Shown: positions 43,595 through 53,270 of the stretch, one piece after another
Layout of the letters: each line of letters begins with the position of its first letter
Position numbering within the stretch: the stretch's first letter is position 1
Origin: Roseburia hominis A2-183
Lineage (GTDB): Bacteria > Bacillota > Clostridia > Lachnospirales > Lachnospiraceae
Direction: 5' to 3'
Length of the DNA stretch: 64,000 nucleotides
NCBI RefSeq assembly: GCF_000225345.1
Contig: NC_015977.1
Span: 1,099,501 to 1,163,500, forward strand
Program-made: the position numbers and the translations under genes
Notes under the pieces: generated by a model
The model's input: the letters and a program-made list of their open reading frames with translations, nothing else
What the model was told of the DNA's origin: nothing
The model's database searches: none

Positions 43595-43744
43595 ATGAAA
43601 GAGATCGCAGAGGTTTATGGCAATGGATTTTTGCAGATTGCAGGCGGAATAGGGGCATTGCTCTTATTCTTCCATGCCGTGGATGGGCAGGGGATGATCG
43701 GTATGGTCCTGCGGTATTATATGACGGGAATCTGTGGGAGTTAA
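43595..43744 (+). CDS. 49-residue pilin-like micro-protein
   Basis: From an ATG with AAAGGAGC upstream: MKEIAEVYGNGFLQIAGGIG, then a short hydrophobic run and a small polar tail ending GICGS. The N-terminal pattern (two or three polar residues, then xxYGxGxxxI) matches the openings of the proteins at 40313 and 43777, which suggests a family of paralogous one-helix subunits. The stop codon is 32 bp before the next of these genes. Confidence 0.6.
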   Translation: MKEIAEVYGNGFLQIAGGIGALLLFFHAVDGQGMIGMVLRYYMTGICGS

Positions 43745-43776
43745 GTGTCCAACAGGAAAAGAACAGAGGTGATCAG

Positions 43777-44250
43777 ATGGAGCAGGTACTTCAATGCTAT
43801 GGAAAGGGAATTGCGGCAGGAATTGTGCTGATAGCAGTCATGGTACTGCTGTTTGCAGGAATTCGTGACGAGCAGGGCAACCGGGGAATTATTAACATCG
43901 TAAAGACATGGATACCGGAGGAAGAGACAATCACAGAAAACGCTGCCATTGACGCTTTTGCGGAGGCGGGGGAGGTGGCGTACCCCACGATCCGGTATGC
44001 GTACAATGGTATGCTGCACAGGGGAGCATATCTGCCGGGAGACTTATTTTCTGCGGTAGACGGAATGGGAGAAGAACGGAGTGTTTTGTGGTGTGAGATG
44101 ACAGATCCGCATGGAAACAGCTGCACAATAGAATCACAGCAAGGTGAGGTTGTGTTTGATGTGGAGGGGATCTATACGGTGCGGGTCTGCGCGACAGACG
44201 AAGCAAACCGCAGAAGCGTCTGTGAGTTTCAGATACCTGTGAACCGATGA
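43777..44250 (+). CDS. pilin-like protein with extracellular domain
   Basis: A 157-residue protein whose opening MEQVLQCYGKGIAAGIVLIA is close to the 55-residue pilin-like protein at 40313, followed by a soluble domain of about 120 residues with Ig-like beta pattern (EVVFDVEGIYTVRVCATDEANRRS) ending in IPVNR. It may be a larger minor pilin or tip protein. The ATG follows GAGGTGATC. Four of five cysteines lie in the soluble part. Confidence 0.6.
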   Translation: MEQVLQCYGKGIAAGIVLIAVMVLLFAGIRDEQGNRGIINIVKTWIPEEETITENAAIDAFAEAGEVAYPTIRYAYNGMLHRGAYLPGDLFSAVDGMGEERSVLWCEMTDPHGNSCTIESQQGEVVFDVEGIYTVRVCATDEANRRSVCEFQIPVNR

Positions 44251-44280
44251 GAAGACAGAAAGCCGGGAAAGGAGATATAT

Positions 44281-44886
44281 GTGAAAAATGCAGCGATGAT
44301 CATTGTCAGTGCAATCATGGGATTTCTGATACTCGGGATTGTGCTGACGATTGGCGGAAGCATGAACCGCAGATGTGAGGTGGAGACGATTCTTCCTTCC
44401 ACAATGGAAAAGACGGTCGAGGGGATGCCGTTTGCGGAGGCGGGGTGTTCTTCCGGAGAATTGGTGATTGCGGAGTGTGTGGAACTTCTGGCGGCGGAAA
44501 TCGATACAGACTCCGATGTGGTTTTGAAGGTCTATCAGAATGATGTGCAAAAGGGGGTATTGTCAATGAAATTACAGGAAAAGTTTCAACATCCCAATGG
44601 AATGGAAGGTACGGCAGAAGCGGTCAGAACAATTATCCGGGAAGAGAGGGAGAATGTATCAAAAGAGCAGTACCGGGTGCGGTTTTACCAGAACCGGGAG
44701 GGAATGCTCGGTGAGGGAAGCTGTTATAAAGTATATACCGTGGAGGAGGGACAATGTCTGCAGCCACCGGCAGAACCGGGAGGCAATGGTGTGGTATTTG
44801 CCGGCTGGCATGACTGGAATGATTACGCGGCGGACTTTTCACAGCCGATAGAAGAAAATCGTGATTATTATGCCGCCTGGGAATAG
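44281..44886 (+). CDS. pseudopilin-like protein with InlB-type repeat end
   Basis: A 201-residue protein from GTG after GGAAAGGAGATAT. A hydrophobic N-terminal helix (AAMIIVSAIMGFLILGIVL) is followed by a polar domain, and the last 35 residues (VVFAGWHDWNDYAADFSQPI then NRDYYAAWE) read as one Listeria-Bacteroides (InlB/Flg_new) repeat. Similar repeats occur in the big secreted protein at 46749, so this subunit and the secreted protein may share a surface role. Confidence 0.6.
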   Translation: MKNAAMIIVSAIMGFLILGIVLTIGGSMNRRCEVETILPSTMEKTVEGMPFAEAGCSSGELVIAECVELLAAEIDTDSDVVLKVYQNDVQKGVLSMKLQEKFQHPNGMEGTAEAVRTIIREERENVSKEQYRVRFYQNREGMLGEGSCYKVYTVEEGQCLQPPAEPGGNGVVFAGWHDWNDYAADFSQPIEENRDYYAAWE

Positions 44887-45285
44887 ATATGGGAATTGCA
44901 GGGAATACGGCAAATGTGTATGGTGCAGATCGTGGCACCGGATCATGACAGGCAGTTGTAGACTATATTATCAATGCGATGATACGATCTACAGAGAGAA
45001 TCGGTAAAAAGAGGGTTAACTGGAAGTGATAGAGGGAAGCATTAAAAGCGTAGCTGAGATTATAAAAATATAGAAAAAACGTACTGTGTAGTGTATACTA
45101 ATGTAGTAGTAGATATGCCTCTTTAAAAGCGAACGAAAGTGTTGATTTGTATGGCAAGTGTTCAAAGAATTGGATTCAAGTGAAAGGAGCTATGAGAAAC
45201 TGGTGGAAGCATTTATGAATGAAGTTTTTTAAAGGGAAGCGGCAAAGACAGAAAAGGAAATTATAAGAATCAGGGAGATTAGTTT
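44887..45285 (+). other. intergenic region before the Ig-repeat protein
   Basis: No gene of normal size is found in this 399-bp stretch. A -10-like TATACT lies near 45104. Two tiny frames with start codons are seen: about 45151 (MASVQRIGFK) and about 45192 (MRNWWKHL, after AAAGGAGC). They could be leader peptides, but evidence is weak. A short inverted repeat TGTAGA/TCTACA lies near 44957-44993. Confidence 0.4.
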
Positions 45286-46728
45286 ATGAAAAAGAAAAGC
45301 GTAGTAGTATTATTAACAGTAACAATGGTGACAGAAATGACAGCAGCAGGTTGCGGAGATAAGCAGCTTGCGCTTGCAACAGATAGGGTAAGTGTCGAAC
45401 TGGGGTATGAGCTTAATACGGATGTAGCGGCTTATGTGGCGGATGCGGATATCGCAGTGGAGACAACAATTGATTTTGGGGCGGTTGATGTAAGTAAGCT
45501 TGGAACTTATACGGCAGTGGTTACTTATAAGGATCAGACAGCGTCCCTTGAAGTGGACGTAGTAGATACCACAGCGCCGGAGGCGGAGGTGGTGAATCAG
45601 GTTACAGTCGGTGTGGACGAGCCATTGTACGTGGAGGATGTTTTAACGAGTGTAACCGAGCTGACCGGGAATGTAATGGCAACATTTGACGATCTGGCAG
45701 ATGAGTCTACCGATGCCACCGAGAAAGTAGAGACCACTGAGGGTGTAGAGGCTACCGAGGGTGTAGAGGCTGCCAAGGATGTGGAGACCACTGAGGACAT
45801 GGAGGTCACCGAGGAAGTAGAGGCCACCGGAGCGTCAGAAGATATGGAAACATTTGTGTTAGACGATGTAACGGTAACAAATGACGCGATAGTCTTTCAT
45901 ACAGTGGGGGAGTACAGTGTAAGCTTAACACTCGCAGATGAGAGTGGAAATAGCAAGCAGGTAGAAGTGCCGGTACTGGTTGGTACAGAACCGACATTTT
46001 TGGGAATTGAGGATCTTACCGTAACAACCGGAGCAGAGAATGTGGACTATCTTTCGGGTGTAACGGCAACGGACAGCAATGGGAATGATCTGACAGATAA
46101 GATCGAATGTGATGACAGCAAAGTAGACCTGTCTTTGGCAGGAGAGTACGAGATTACTTACACGGTAACAGATGAGAACGGGTTTACTGCAAAGCAGACT
46201 GCTAAGGTGACAGTTGCAGATGGAAAGACCTCTAAGAAGGATACCAAATCTGCTACAACAAAGTCGGAGACAACAAAGGCTGAAACCGGATCAACCAACA
46301 GCAGTGCTACAAATACTGGAAGCAGTAATACTGGAAATAGCAACAGTGGAACATCTGAAAGCAGCAATTCCGGAAATAGCAACAGTGGAACATCTGGAAG
46401 CAGCAATTCCGGAAACAGTAACAGCGGAACATCTGGAAGTAGCAATTCCGGAAATAGCAACAGTGGAACGTCTGGAGGCAGCAACAGCGGAAGCAATAAT
46501 ACCGGAAGCAGCGAGAATGGAAGCACAACGCCGAGTGGTGACAGCGGAAGTACCGACACTGGAAGCTCCACACCAAGTGCAGACACTGGAAGCAACAACG
46601 GTGGAAATTCAAGTTCAGATGGAACGATGTCAGTTCCAGATGATTTTATCCCACTAGATCCGTCACTTGGAGATAACTCCGGGACTGGCGGAAATGGCGG
46701 GGGAAATTCCACGATCACATTTAATTAG
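45286..46728 (+). CDS. secreted Ig-like repeat protein with Ser/Gly/Asn-rich stalk
   Basis: A 480-residue exported protein. A signal peptide ends near TAAGC, close to a lipobox though with alanine instead of leucine at -3. Then come three Ig-like or cadherin-like modules (up to about 115, 190-240, 235-305, with the DTTAPEAEV and GTEPTFLGIEDLTV type linkers), an acidic Glu/Thr repeat insert (about 145-185) and a low-complexity stalk (about 320-460) with four copies of a 13-residue GNSNSGTSGSSNS unit. It looks like a flexible surface protein linked to the pilus locus upstream. There is no LPXTG or membrane anchor at the C-terminus. Confidence 0.75.
   Translation: MKKKSVVVLLTVTMVTEMTAAGCGDKQLALATDRVSVELGYELNTDVAAYVADADIAVETTIDFGAVDVSKLGTYTAVVTYKDQTASLEVDVVDTTAPEAEVVNQVTVGVDEPLYVEDVLTSVTELTGNVMATFDDLADESTDATEKVETTEGVEATEGVEAAKDVETTEDMEVTEEVEATGASEDMETFVLDDVTVTNDAIVFHTVGEYSVSLTLADESGNSKQVEVPVLVGTEPTFLGIEDLTVTTGAENVDYLSGVTATDSNGNDLTDKIECDDSKVDLSLAGEYEITYTVTDENGFTAKQTAKVTVADGKTSKKDTKSATTKSETTKAETGSTNSSATNTGSSNTGNSNSGTSESSNSGNSNSGTSGSSNSGNSNSGTSGSSNSGNSNSGTSGGSNSGSNNTGSSENGSTTPSGDSGSTDTGSSTPSADTGSNNGGNSSSDGTMSVPDDFIPLDPSLGDNSGTGGNGGGNSTITFN
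45716..45838 (+). repeat. acidic hexapeptide-type repeat inside the Ig protein
   Basis: A run of 18-bp-like units encodes VETTEG, VEATEG, VEAAKD, VETTED, MEVTEE and VEATGA, a low-complexity acidic stretch that interrupts an Ig-like module. Confidence 0.75.
46327..46490 (+). repeat. 39-bp tandem repeat (Gly-Asn-Ser stalk)
   Basis: Four nearly identical 39-bp units encode GNSNSGTSGSSNS, with changes such as E or G for the second G. Codons vary little, so the repeat is recent and copy number is likely variable. Confidence 0.85.
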
Positions 46729-46748
46729 ATATAACGGAGGATAATTAT

Positions 46749-49700
46749 ATGTATAGTGAGCGCAAGCTCAGATACGACAGAAGTACAATATATAAGATTA
46801 TTTTATGCGTATTGTTTGTGATAAGTGCGTTATTATTTTCTGATAAAGTTATGGCGGGAACATTGGCAGAAGGCGCGGCAAGTGAGATACAAAAAAATGT
46901 ATTTAATGTTTTGCCAGTAGGACAAAATGATGAGAATACTACGGTAGGCAGATATGCTTTGAATTACACGGGCAATATAAATGTCTATTCCTCACCGTCA
47001 CCGAGATATGATGATGAATCTTATTGTAGTCAGACGTTACTGGGATGGTCTAATAGTTCGATGGCGACGCTACATGGTGATAATAACACGACTCATATTG
47101 TAAAAGCATATTTGATATGGGAAACTCGGAAGAGATATAACAAAGATGATAGTAATGCAAATCATGTAACATTCATCATGCACGACGGAAGATCAGGAGC
47201 AAACATTTATCCTGATTGGGTCTATGTAGACGATCGCAGTTCGCGGTATGTTTCTGGATGGGAGCAGTCCCGCCCCCGAATTTACTGCAACGTTGCGGAT
47301 GTAACAACTATCGTTAAAACATACGGGTATGGTGATTACTATGTAGCCAATATACCGGTATGCCGTGCATCCGATCTCTGGGAGCAGGATACGGGAGGCG
47401 GTGGAACGCCGACCGGCTGGCAGCTGATTGTCGTGGAGGAAAATGCTTCTTATCCGGTACGTGCGGTGACTTTAAGTGTGGGATCGAGATTCCGGTTCGG
47501 AGATGTTGATTGGGAGGGCGATGATTATGGTTTCGATCCTGTCTCCAGAGCAACTGTTACGATGCAGGCAGAGTTGTTTGATGGTTTAAAAACCAAGGAA
47601 TACGGAGACGTGACAGGACAGATACTTTTTGGATGTATCGATGCGGCAAGGGTTACGGAAAATCCCAAACTGATATCCATGTTTACACAACAAGCTCGGG
47701 ATAGTGAAAAAAATGTAAGGAACGGCGGGACTGTAATAGAGGGGCTTTACCGTGATGGATCACTATTTTGCCAACAAACGGATATGTGCTCCGTTTTGTA
47801 TAACGTTTCGGGATTATCATATGGTGCGACAGTGTTTGGGGTGGATGTTGCCAATGTCCGTTGGGATACCCAGCTTTACATCGGAGCGGCGGTAGACATT
47901 GCTTTTCCGGAGTTTGAGTCGCAGCAGACAACAAGTATATCGGATGGAAAGGTTATCGTAAAAGGGAAGATTGAAAATACATCTGCACAGGATGATACTG
48001 GTCTTTTTGACGGCGAACTGACGGTGACACTGGATCCGAATCTGACTCCGGATCTGACGAATTACAACATTGCGGTAAATAGCAATATTGTGTCCAGTGC
48101 TACTGTGAGGCAGGGTACGGTGACGGGTGCGGACGGGACAGTACATAATACGGTTATCTTTTCTGGTGGTGGCATATCAAGTTGGTTTAAGGGAGATAAG
48201 ATTGAGTATACGATCTATTGCCGGATCAGCGGATCCGGTATGAGTCGGTTTGATAACAGGGATCAACTTGATGGGTATTTAAAATCTGCAGGAGTTGACA
48301 CGGGACACTGGATCGACAAAGCATGCATTGCATCCAGCTGGTGCAATGCTTTATTCCGGGTTGATCTGATTGCAGGAAATGGAATTCAGAGTGTCAGTGG
48401 TGTACGCAATTATATGTCTGGGGCAGCGGTTACAATTGATGCGGTGGTAAAAAATGGTTACCATTGGACGGGATGGACTGGCACGTATGAGACGGATAGA
48501 AAGCAGTATGCGTTTGCCATGCCTGTACAAAATGTGCGAATGACTGCAAATGCGCAGATTAACCACTCAACTTTAAAAGTTGATCCCAATGGGGGAACAT
48601 GGCAGGGAAGTACCGCTGTGCAGAGTTTTACGGAGCACTATGGAACGGCTAAATCCATTCTGCATCCGGTAAGAACCGGATATACTTTTTCGGGCTGGGT
48701 GAAATCGGATCCATTTAACGGTAGTCTGAACAATGCGGTGTATACGTTTGGCGCAGAAGATGATGCGACAGATGTTCTGACGGCGTCTTGGACAGCAAAC
48801 AGTTATACGCTGCATTTTGATCCGAACGATGGCAAAGAACAAGCGCCGATTGATGATATAACGATCATGTACGATCAGAATGTGACGTTGCCGGATGCTA
48901 CGGGACGTTATATCCGCTATACGTTGGACGGAGAGGATATCACGCAGCAGGTATTAGACGGCACGATTGTTTTGGATGATTCTGGCGTAGTGGTTATGGT
49001 GATGGATGCGGATACGGGTCTGATGATGACACCGGCAGGTGGCATTATAAATGAGGATGGAAGTATTACGCAGCTGGATGGAAGCATCACGAATTCAGAT
49101 GGAAGCGTAGCAGATCCGGAAGTAGTAGAAGCGGATGCTTCCAGTGAATCGACAGAAGCACCGGAGGAAGATGCAACAGAAGCAGAAGCGGATGTGGAAG
49201 AACTGGAAGTTCTGGAAGAATCGGAAACTCCGGCTGCTGATCCGGTGTCGGATAAAAAGGCATATGCGGCTGTTTTTATGGGGTGGTCGCTCGAGGATGG
49301 GCGCGATAGCTTTATACCGCAATGGACAGCAGGAATGCAGGTCAGTGTGGCGGATCTGATAGAAGCATCCGGCGTGGCAGATCAGAACGGTGCGATGATC
49401 ACGCTGTATGCGTCGTGGGATGACTGTCCGTGGATTGTTGCCACAAATCTCTACTATACACTGGAGCAGGCACAGCAGGGGGGTATCACAGACAGTGAGA
49501 TTTTAAGCCATGCGACTGCATCGGATCGTGAAGATGGAAGCCCGATCGAGGCAGGATTTCATGAAAATGGAACATCTTTTTCGATTCCGGATTATCAGGC
49601 ATCGGATTTTACTCAGTTTTTGCGTGGAGGAAGCTGTACGGAAAATCTTATGGTAGTTGACAGCGCCGGGAGTATCTATTGTAAGCAGATAACGGTTTAT

Positions 49701-50021
49701 GTGGTGGATACAACGCCTGCAGATGTACGAACGGAGAGAACGACACGTTTTATTGATGAAAAATATTACGGAAGTTCTTATGAACGGGGAGGGCTTTTGG
49801 ATGATTCGATCTGGAAGACGGATACTGCGTACGTGTCTGCACTTCGGACGGCGTTTGAAAATCTGGAAAATGATGCACCGGTTGAAACCTATACGATTAA
49901 TGGTGAGACACGCCGGAAGATCCGCCAGTATGTAGATGCACACGGATTCGGAGATAGCAGAGAAGCAGGAGCATTACAGGGAATGTATGATCAGTATCTT
50001 GCGCCAAATCGTGTAAGATGA
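46749..50021 (+). CDS. large secreted surface protein with InlB-type repeats
   Basis: A 1090-residue exported protein. A signal peptide (IILCVLFVISALLF, cleavage near VMA-G) leads into an N-terminal beta-rich domain of about 350 residues containing YLIWETRKRY and AYLIW-like strands. Further on are a repeat-domain-like part (GNGIQSVSGVRNY, NGYHWTGWTG near 560-600), one or two Listeria-Bacteroides repeats (VDPNGGTWQGS to GYTFSGWVKS, then LHFDPNDGK), an acidic linker (790-830) and a final domain ending YLAPNRVR. No cell-wall anchor or transmembrane end is present, so it may be released or held by the pilus. The ATG follows CGGAGGATAATTAT. AT content is higher than in the neighbours. Confidence 0.75.
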   Translation: MYSERKLRYDRSTIYKIILCVLFVISALLFSDKVMAGTLAEGAASEIQKNVFNVLPVGQNDENTTVGRYALNYTGNINVYSSPSPRYDDESYCSQTLLGWSNSSMATLHGDNNTTHIVKAYLIWETRKRYNKDDSNANHVTFIMHDGRSGANIYPDWVYVDDRSSRYVSGWEQSRPRIYCNVADVTTIVKTYGYGDYYVANIPVCRASDLWEQDTGGGGTPTGWQLIVVEENASYPVRAVTLSVGSRFRFGDVDWEGDDYGFDPVSRATVTMQAELFDGLKTKEYGDVTGQILFGCIDAARVTENPKLISMFTQQARDSEKNVRNGGTVIEGLYRDGSLFCQQTDMCSVLYNVSGLSYGATVFGVDVANVRWDTQLYIGAAVDIAFPEFESQQTTSISDGKVIVKGKIENTSAQDDTGLFDGELTVTLDPNLTPDLTNYNIAVNSNIVSSATVRQGTVTGADGTVHNTVIFSGGGISSWFKGDKIEYTIYCRISGSGMSRFDNRDQLDGYLKSAGVDTGHWIDKACIASSWCNALFRVDLIAGNGIQSVSGVRNYMSGAAVTIDAVVKNGYHWTGWTGTYETDRKQYAFAMPVQNVRMTANAQINHSTLKVDPNGGTWQGSTAVQSFTEHYGTAKSILHPVRTGYTFSGWVKSDPFNGSLNNAVYTFGAEDDATDVLTASWTANSYTLHFDPNDGKEQAPIDDITIMYDQNVTLPDATGRYIRYTLDGEDITQQVLDGTIVLDDSGVVVMVMDADTGLMMTPAGGIINEDGSITQLDGSITNSDGSVADPEVVEADASSESTEAPEEDATEAEADVEELEVLEESETPAADPVSDKKAYAAVFMGWSLEDGRDSFIPQWTAGMQVSVADLIEASGVADQNGAMITLYASWDDCPWIVATNLYYTLEQAQQGGITDSEILSHATASDREDGSPIEAGFHENGTSFSIPDYQASDFTQFLRGGSCTENLMVVDSAGSIYCKQITVYVVDTTPADVRTERTTRFIDEKYYGSSYERGGLLDDSIWKTDTAYVSALRTAFENLENDAPVETYTINGETRRKIRQYVDAHGFGDSREAGALQGMYDQYLAPNRVR

Positions 50022-50022
50022 A

Positions 50023-50066
50023 AATAAAAAAAGCCGGCGGCAGGCGTTTCCTGCCTGCCGCCGGCT
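50023..50066 (-). terminator. terminator of the CNNM gene
   Basis: AGCCGGCGGCAGGC (50032-50045) pairs perfectly with GCCTGCCGCCGGCT (50053-50066). On the minus strand a T-run follows, so it ends the leftward transcript; it also lies after the large secreted protein gene on the plus strand. Confidence 0.85.
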
Positions 50067-50142
50067 GTAGATCTTTCATTCTTCTGTGAGGAAGAGTGGA
50101 GAGAATGTTTCCTAATATATTCTTGTTGATTACGGACAGCCC

Positions 50143-51426
50143 TTATGTGTGTTCTTCTGCATCTGAGACCGGAGCTTCCGGCTTCTTGATATAGATCTTT
50201 TCAATCCGGTTTTTATCCATCTGTTCCACACGAAGCAACACATCATCATCGGTAATAATCACTTCGTTCTTTTCCGGAAGGTGATCCAGCAGACCGATGA
50301 GGTAGCCGCCAATCGTATCATAATCCTCGGATGTAAAATTCAAGCCGATTTCATCACAGAGATCTTCCAGGTTGGTGGAGCCGAGAACCATGTATTCACG
50401 GTCGCTAAGCTGGACAATTGGATCTTCTTCGTCGGTATCATATTCATCACGGATTTCACCGACAATCTCTTCCAGAAGATCTTCCAGCGTGATCAGACCC
50501 GCAGTAGCGCCATACTCATCCAGAACAATGGCAAGTGAGATAGAGGACTTACGCATTTCCATAAACAATTCCGCAGTGTTCTTGTGCTCGTATGTAAAAT
50601 ACGGTTCACGCATAATATCACGAACAGAAAAATGATCCTTGTCGCGACAGAGAAGCAGATCTTTCATATTGAGGATACCAATCACGTTGTCGGTCGTATC
50701 TTCATAGACTGGCAGCCGGGTAAACTTATCCTCCTGAAAAATCTGAATTAGCTCATCGTAGGAACTGTCTACCTGCGCAAAGGTCATATCAATTCTGGGA
50801 ATCATGACTTCTTTGGCCTGTGCATCGCCAAAATCAAACACATTGTTAATCATGGTGTGTTCTTCAGACTCAATGACACCGGATTCTTTGCTGACATCCA
50901 CGATCGTGCGCAGTTCTTCCTCGGTCATCTTCTGGGTATCGGCATTCGGATCAACACCAAATAATTTGCAGATGCGGTTGGCAAGCTTATTGATGATAAA
51001 AATGACCGGAGTCAGAAGTTTCATCAGTACCTCAATCACATTTGCATAGGTGAGAGCCAGTTTCTCGGAATTGACGGTCGCCAGTGTCTTCGGTGAGATC
51101 TCGCCAAAAATCAAAATGAGAATGGTAAGGATACCGGTTGCAATACCTGCACCGACATTGCCCCAGATCTTGATTGCCAGAGAAGTTGCGAGGGAGGATG
51201 CCGACAGATTCACGATGTTATTACCGATTAAGATTGCAGAAAGCATTTTTCCAGAATTATCTGTGATGCGAAGAACAGTGGCAGCGCGTTTGTTCCCGTC
51301 TTCTGCCAAGGTACGCATCCGGATGCGATTGACGGTAATTAAAGCCGTCTCTGCGGATGAAAAGAATGCAGAGAGCATAAGTAAGAGCACTAAGAAAATT
51401 ATTTGAAATATGTCACTTGAATCCAA
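50143..51426 (-). CDS. CNNM/CorC-type transporter-associated protein
   Basis: A 427-residue membrane protein of the hemolysin-C/CNNM family. An N-terminal DUF21 domain has three or four helices (IIFLVLLLMLSAFFSSAET), followed by two CBS domains (about 205-330, with VMIPRIDMTF and LVLDEYGATAGLITLEDLLEEIVG) and a C-terminal CorC_HlyC module ending near KIYIKKPE. Family members take part in magnesium or cobalt efflux. It starts with TTG after GAGGTGAACATAC. It lies downstream of guaB on the same strand, 130 bp away, with a hairpin between. Confidence 0.9.
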   Translation of the reverse strand: MDSSDIFQIIFLVLLLMLSAFFSSAETALITVNRIRMRTLAEDGNKRAATVLRITDNSGKMLSAILIGNNIVNLSASSLATSLAIKIWGNVGAGIATGILTILILIFGEISPKTLATVNSEKLALTYANVIEVLMKLLTPVIFIINKLANRICKLFGVDPNADTQKMTEEELRTIVDVSKESGVIESEEHTMINNVFDFGDAQAKEVMIPRIDMTFAQVDSSYDELIQIFQEDKFTRLPVYEDTTDNVIGILNMKDLLLCRDKDHFSVRDIMREPYFTYEHKNTAELFMEMRKSSISLAIVLDEYGATAGLITLEDLLEEIVGEIRDEYDTDEEDPIVQLSDREYMVLGSTNLEDLCDEIGLNFTSEDYDTIGGYLIGLLDHLPEKNEVIITDDDVLLRVEQMDKNRIEKIYIKKPEAPVSDAEEHT

Positions 51427-51489
51427 GTATGTTCACCTCATTAAATAGCAGGATGAGCACAGATATATGTGTCATGCCTTTGGTTAATA

Positions 51490-51518
51490 GTATTCCGGCA
51501 CACAGGGCGCCGGAATAC
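51490..51518 (-). other. hairpin between guaB and the CNNM gene
   Basis: GTATTCCGGC pairs with GCCGGAATAC (10 bp, 9-nt loop). There is no clear T-run on either strand, so it is either a weak terminator or an mRNA-processing hairpin in the shared leftward transcript. Confidence 0.6.
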
Positions 51519-51556
51519 GAAAGTGTAATATAAATGACATTATATAAAGAAAATGT

Positions 51557-53059
<1,503 letters not shown>

Positions 53060-53270
53060 TTAGTTTCTCTATAATAGCAAAAAAAAATGTGTGTGTCAAT
53101 GTAGTATAAGTGTCAGTTGATAAAAAAATATATTGATAAGTTAGACTAATATATAAAAATATTCACAAACGGACAGATGTGTGCTATGATGGCAGTGGGC
53201 GACGGAGCCACTGTTACAGGGGGTACGTTGCCTAAATTTATATTACGAGAGCAGTGTATAAGGAGGCAGT

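Noticed and set aside
46158..46718. Long minus-strand open frame opposite the Ser/Gly repeat stalk
   Set aside because: It is the shadow of the repetitive GGA/AGC/AAT codons and encodes a low-complexity Leu/Pro/Val run with no ribosome site.
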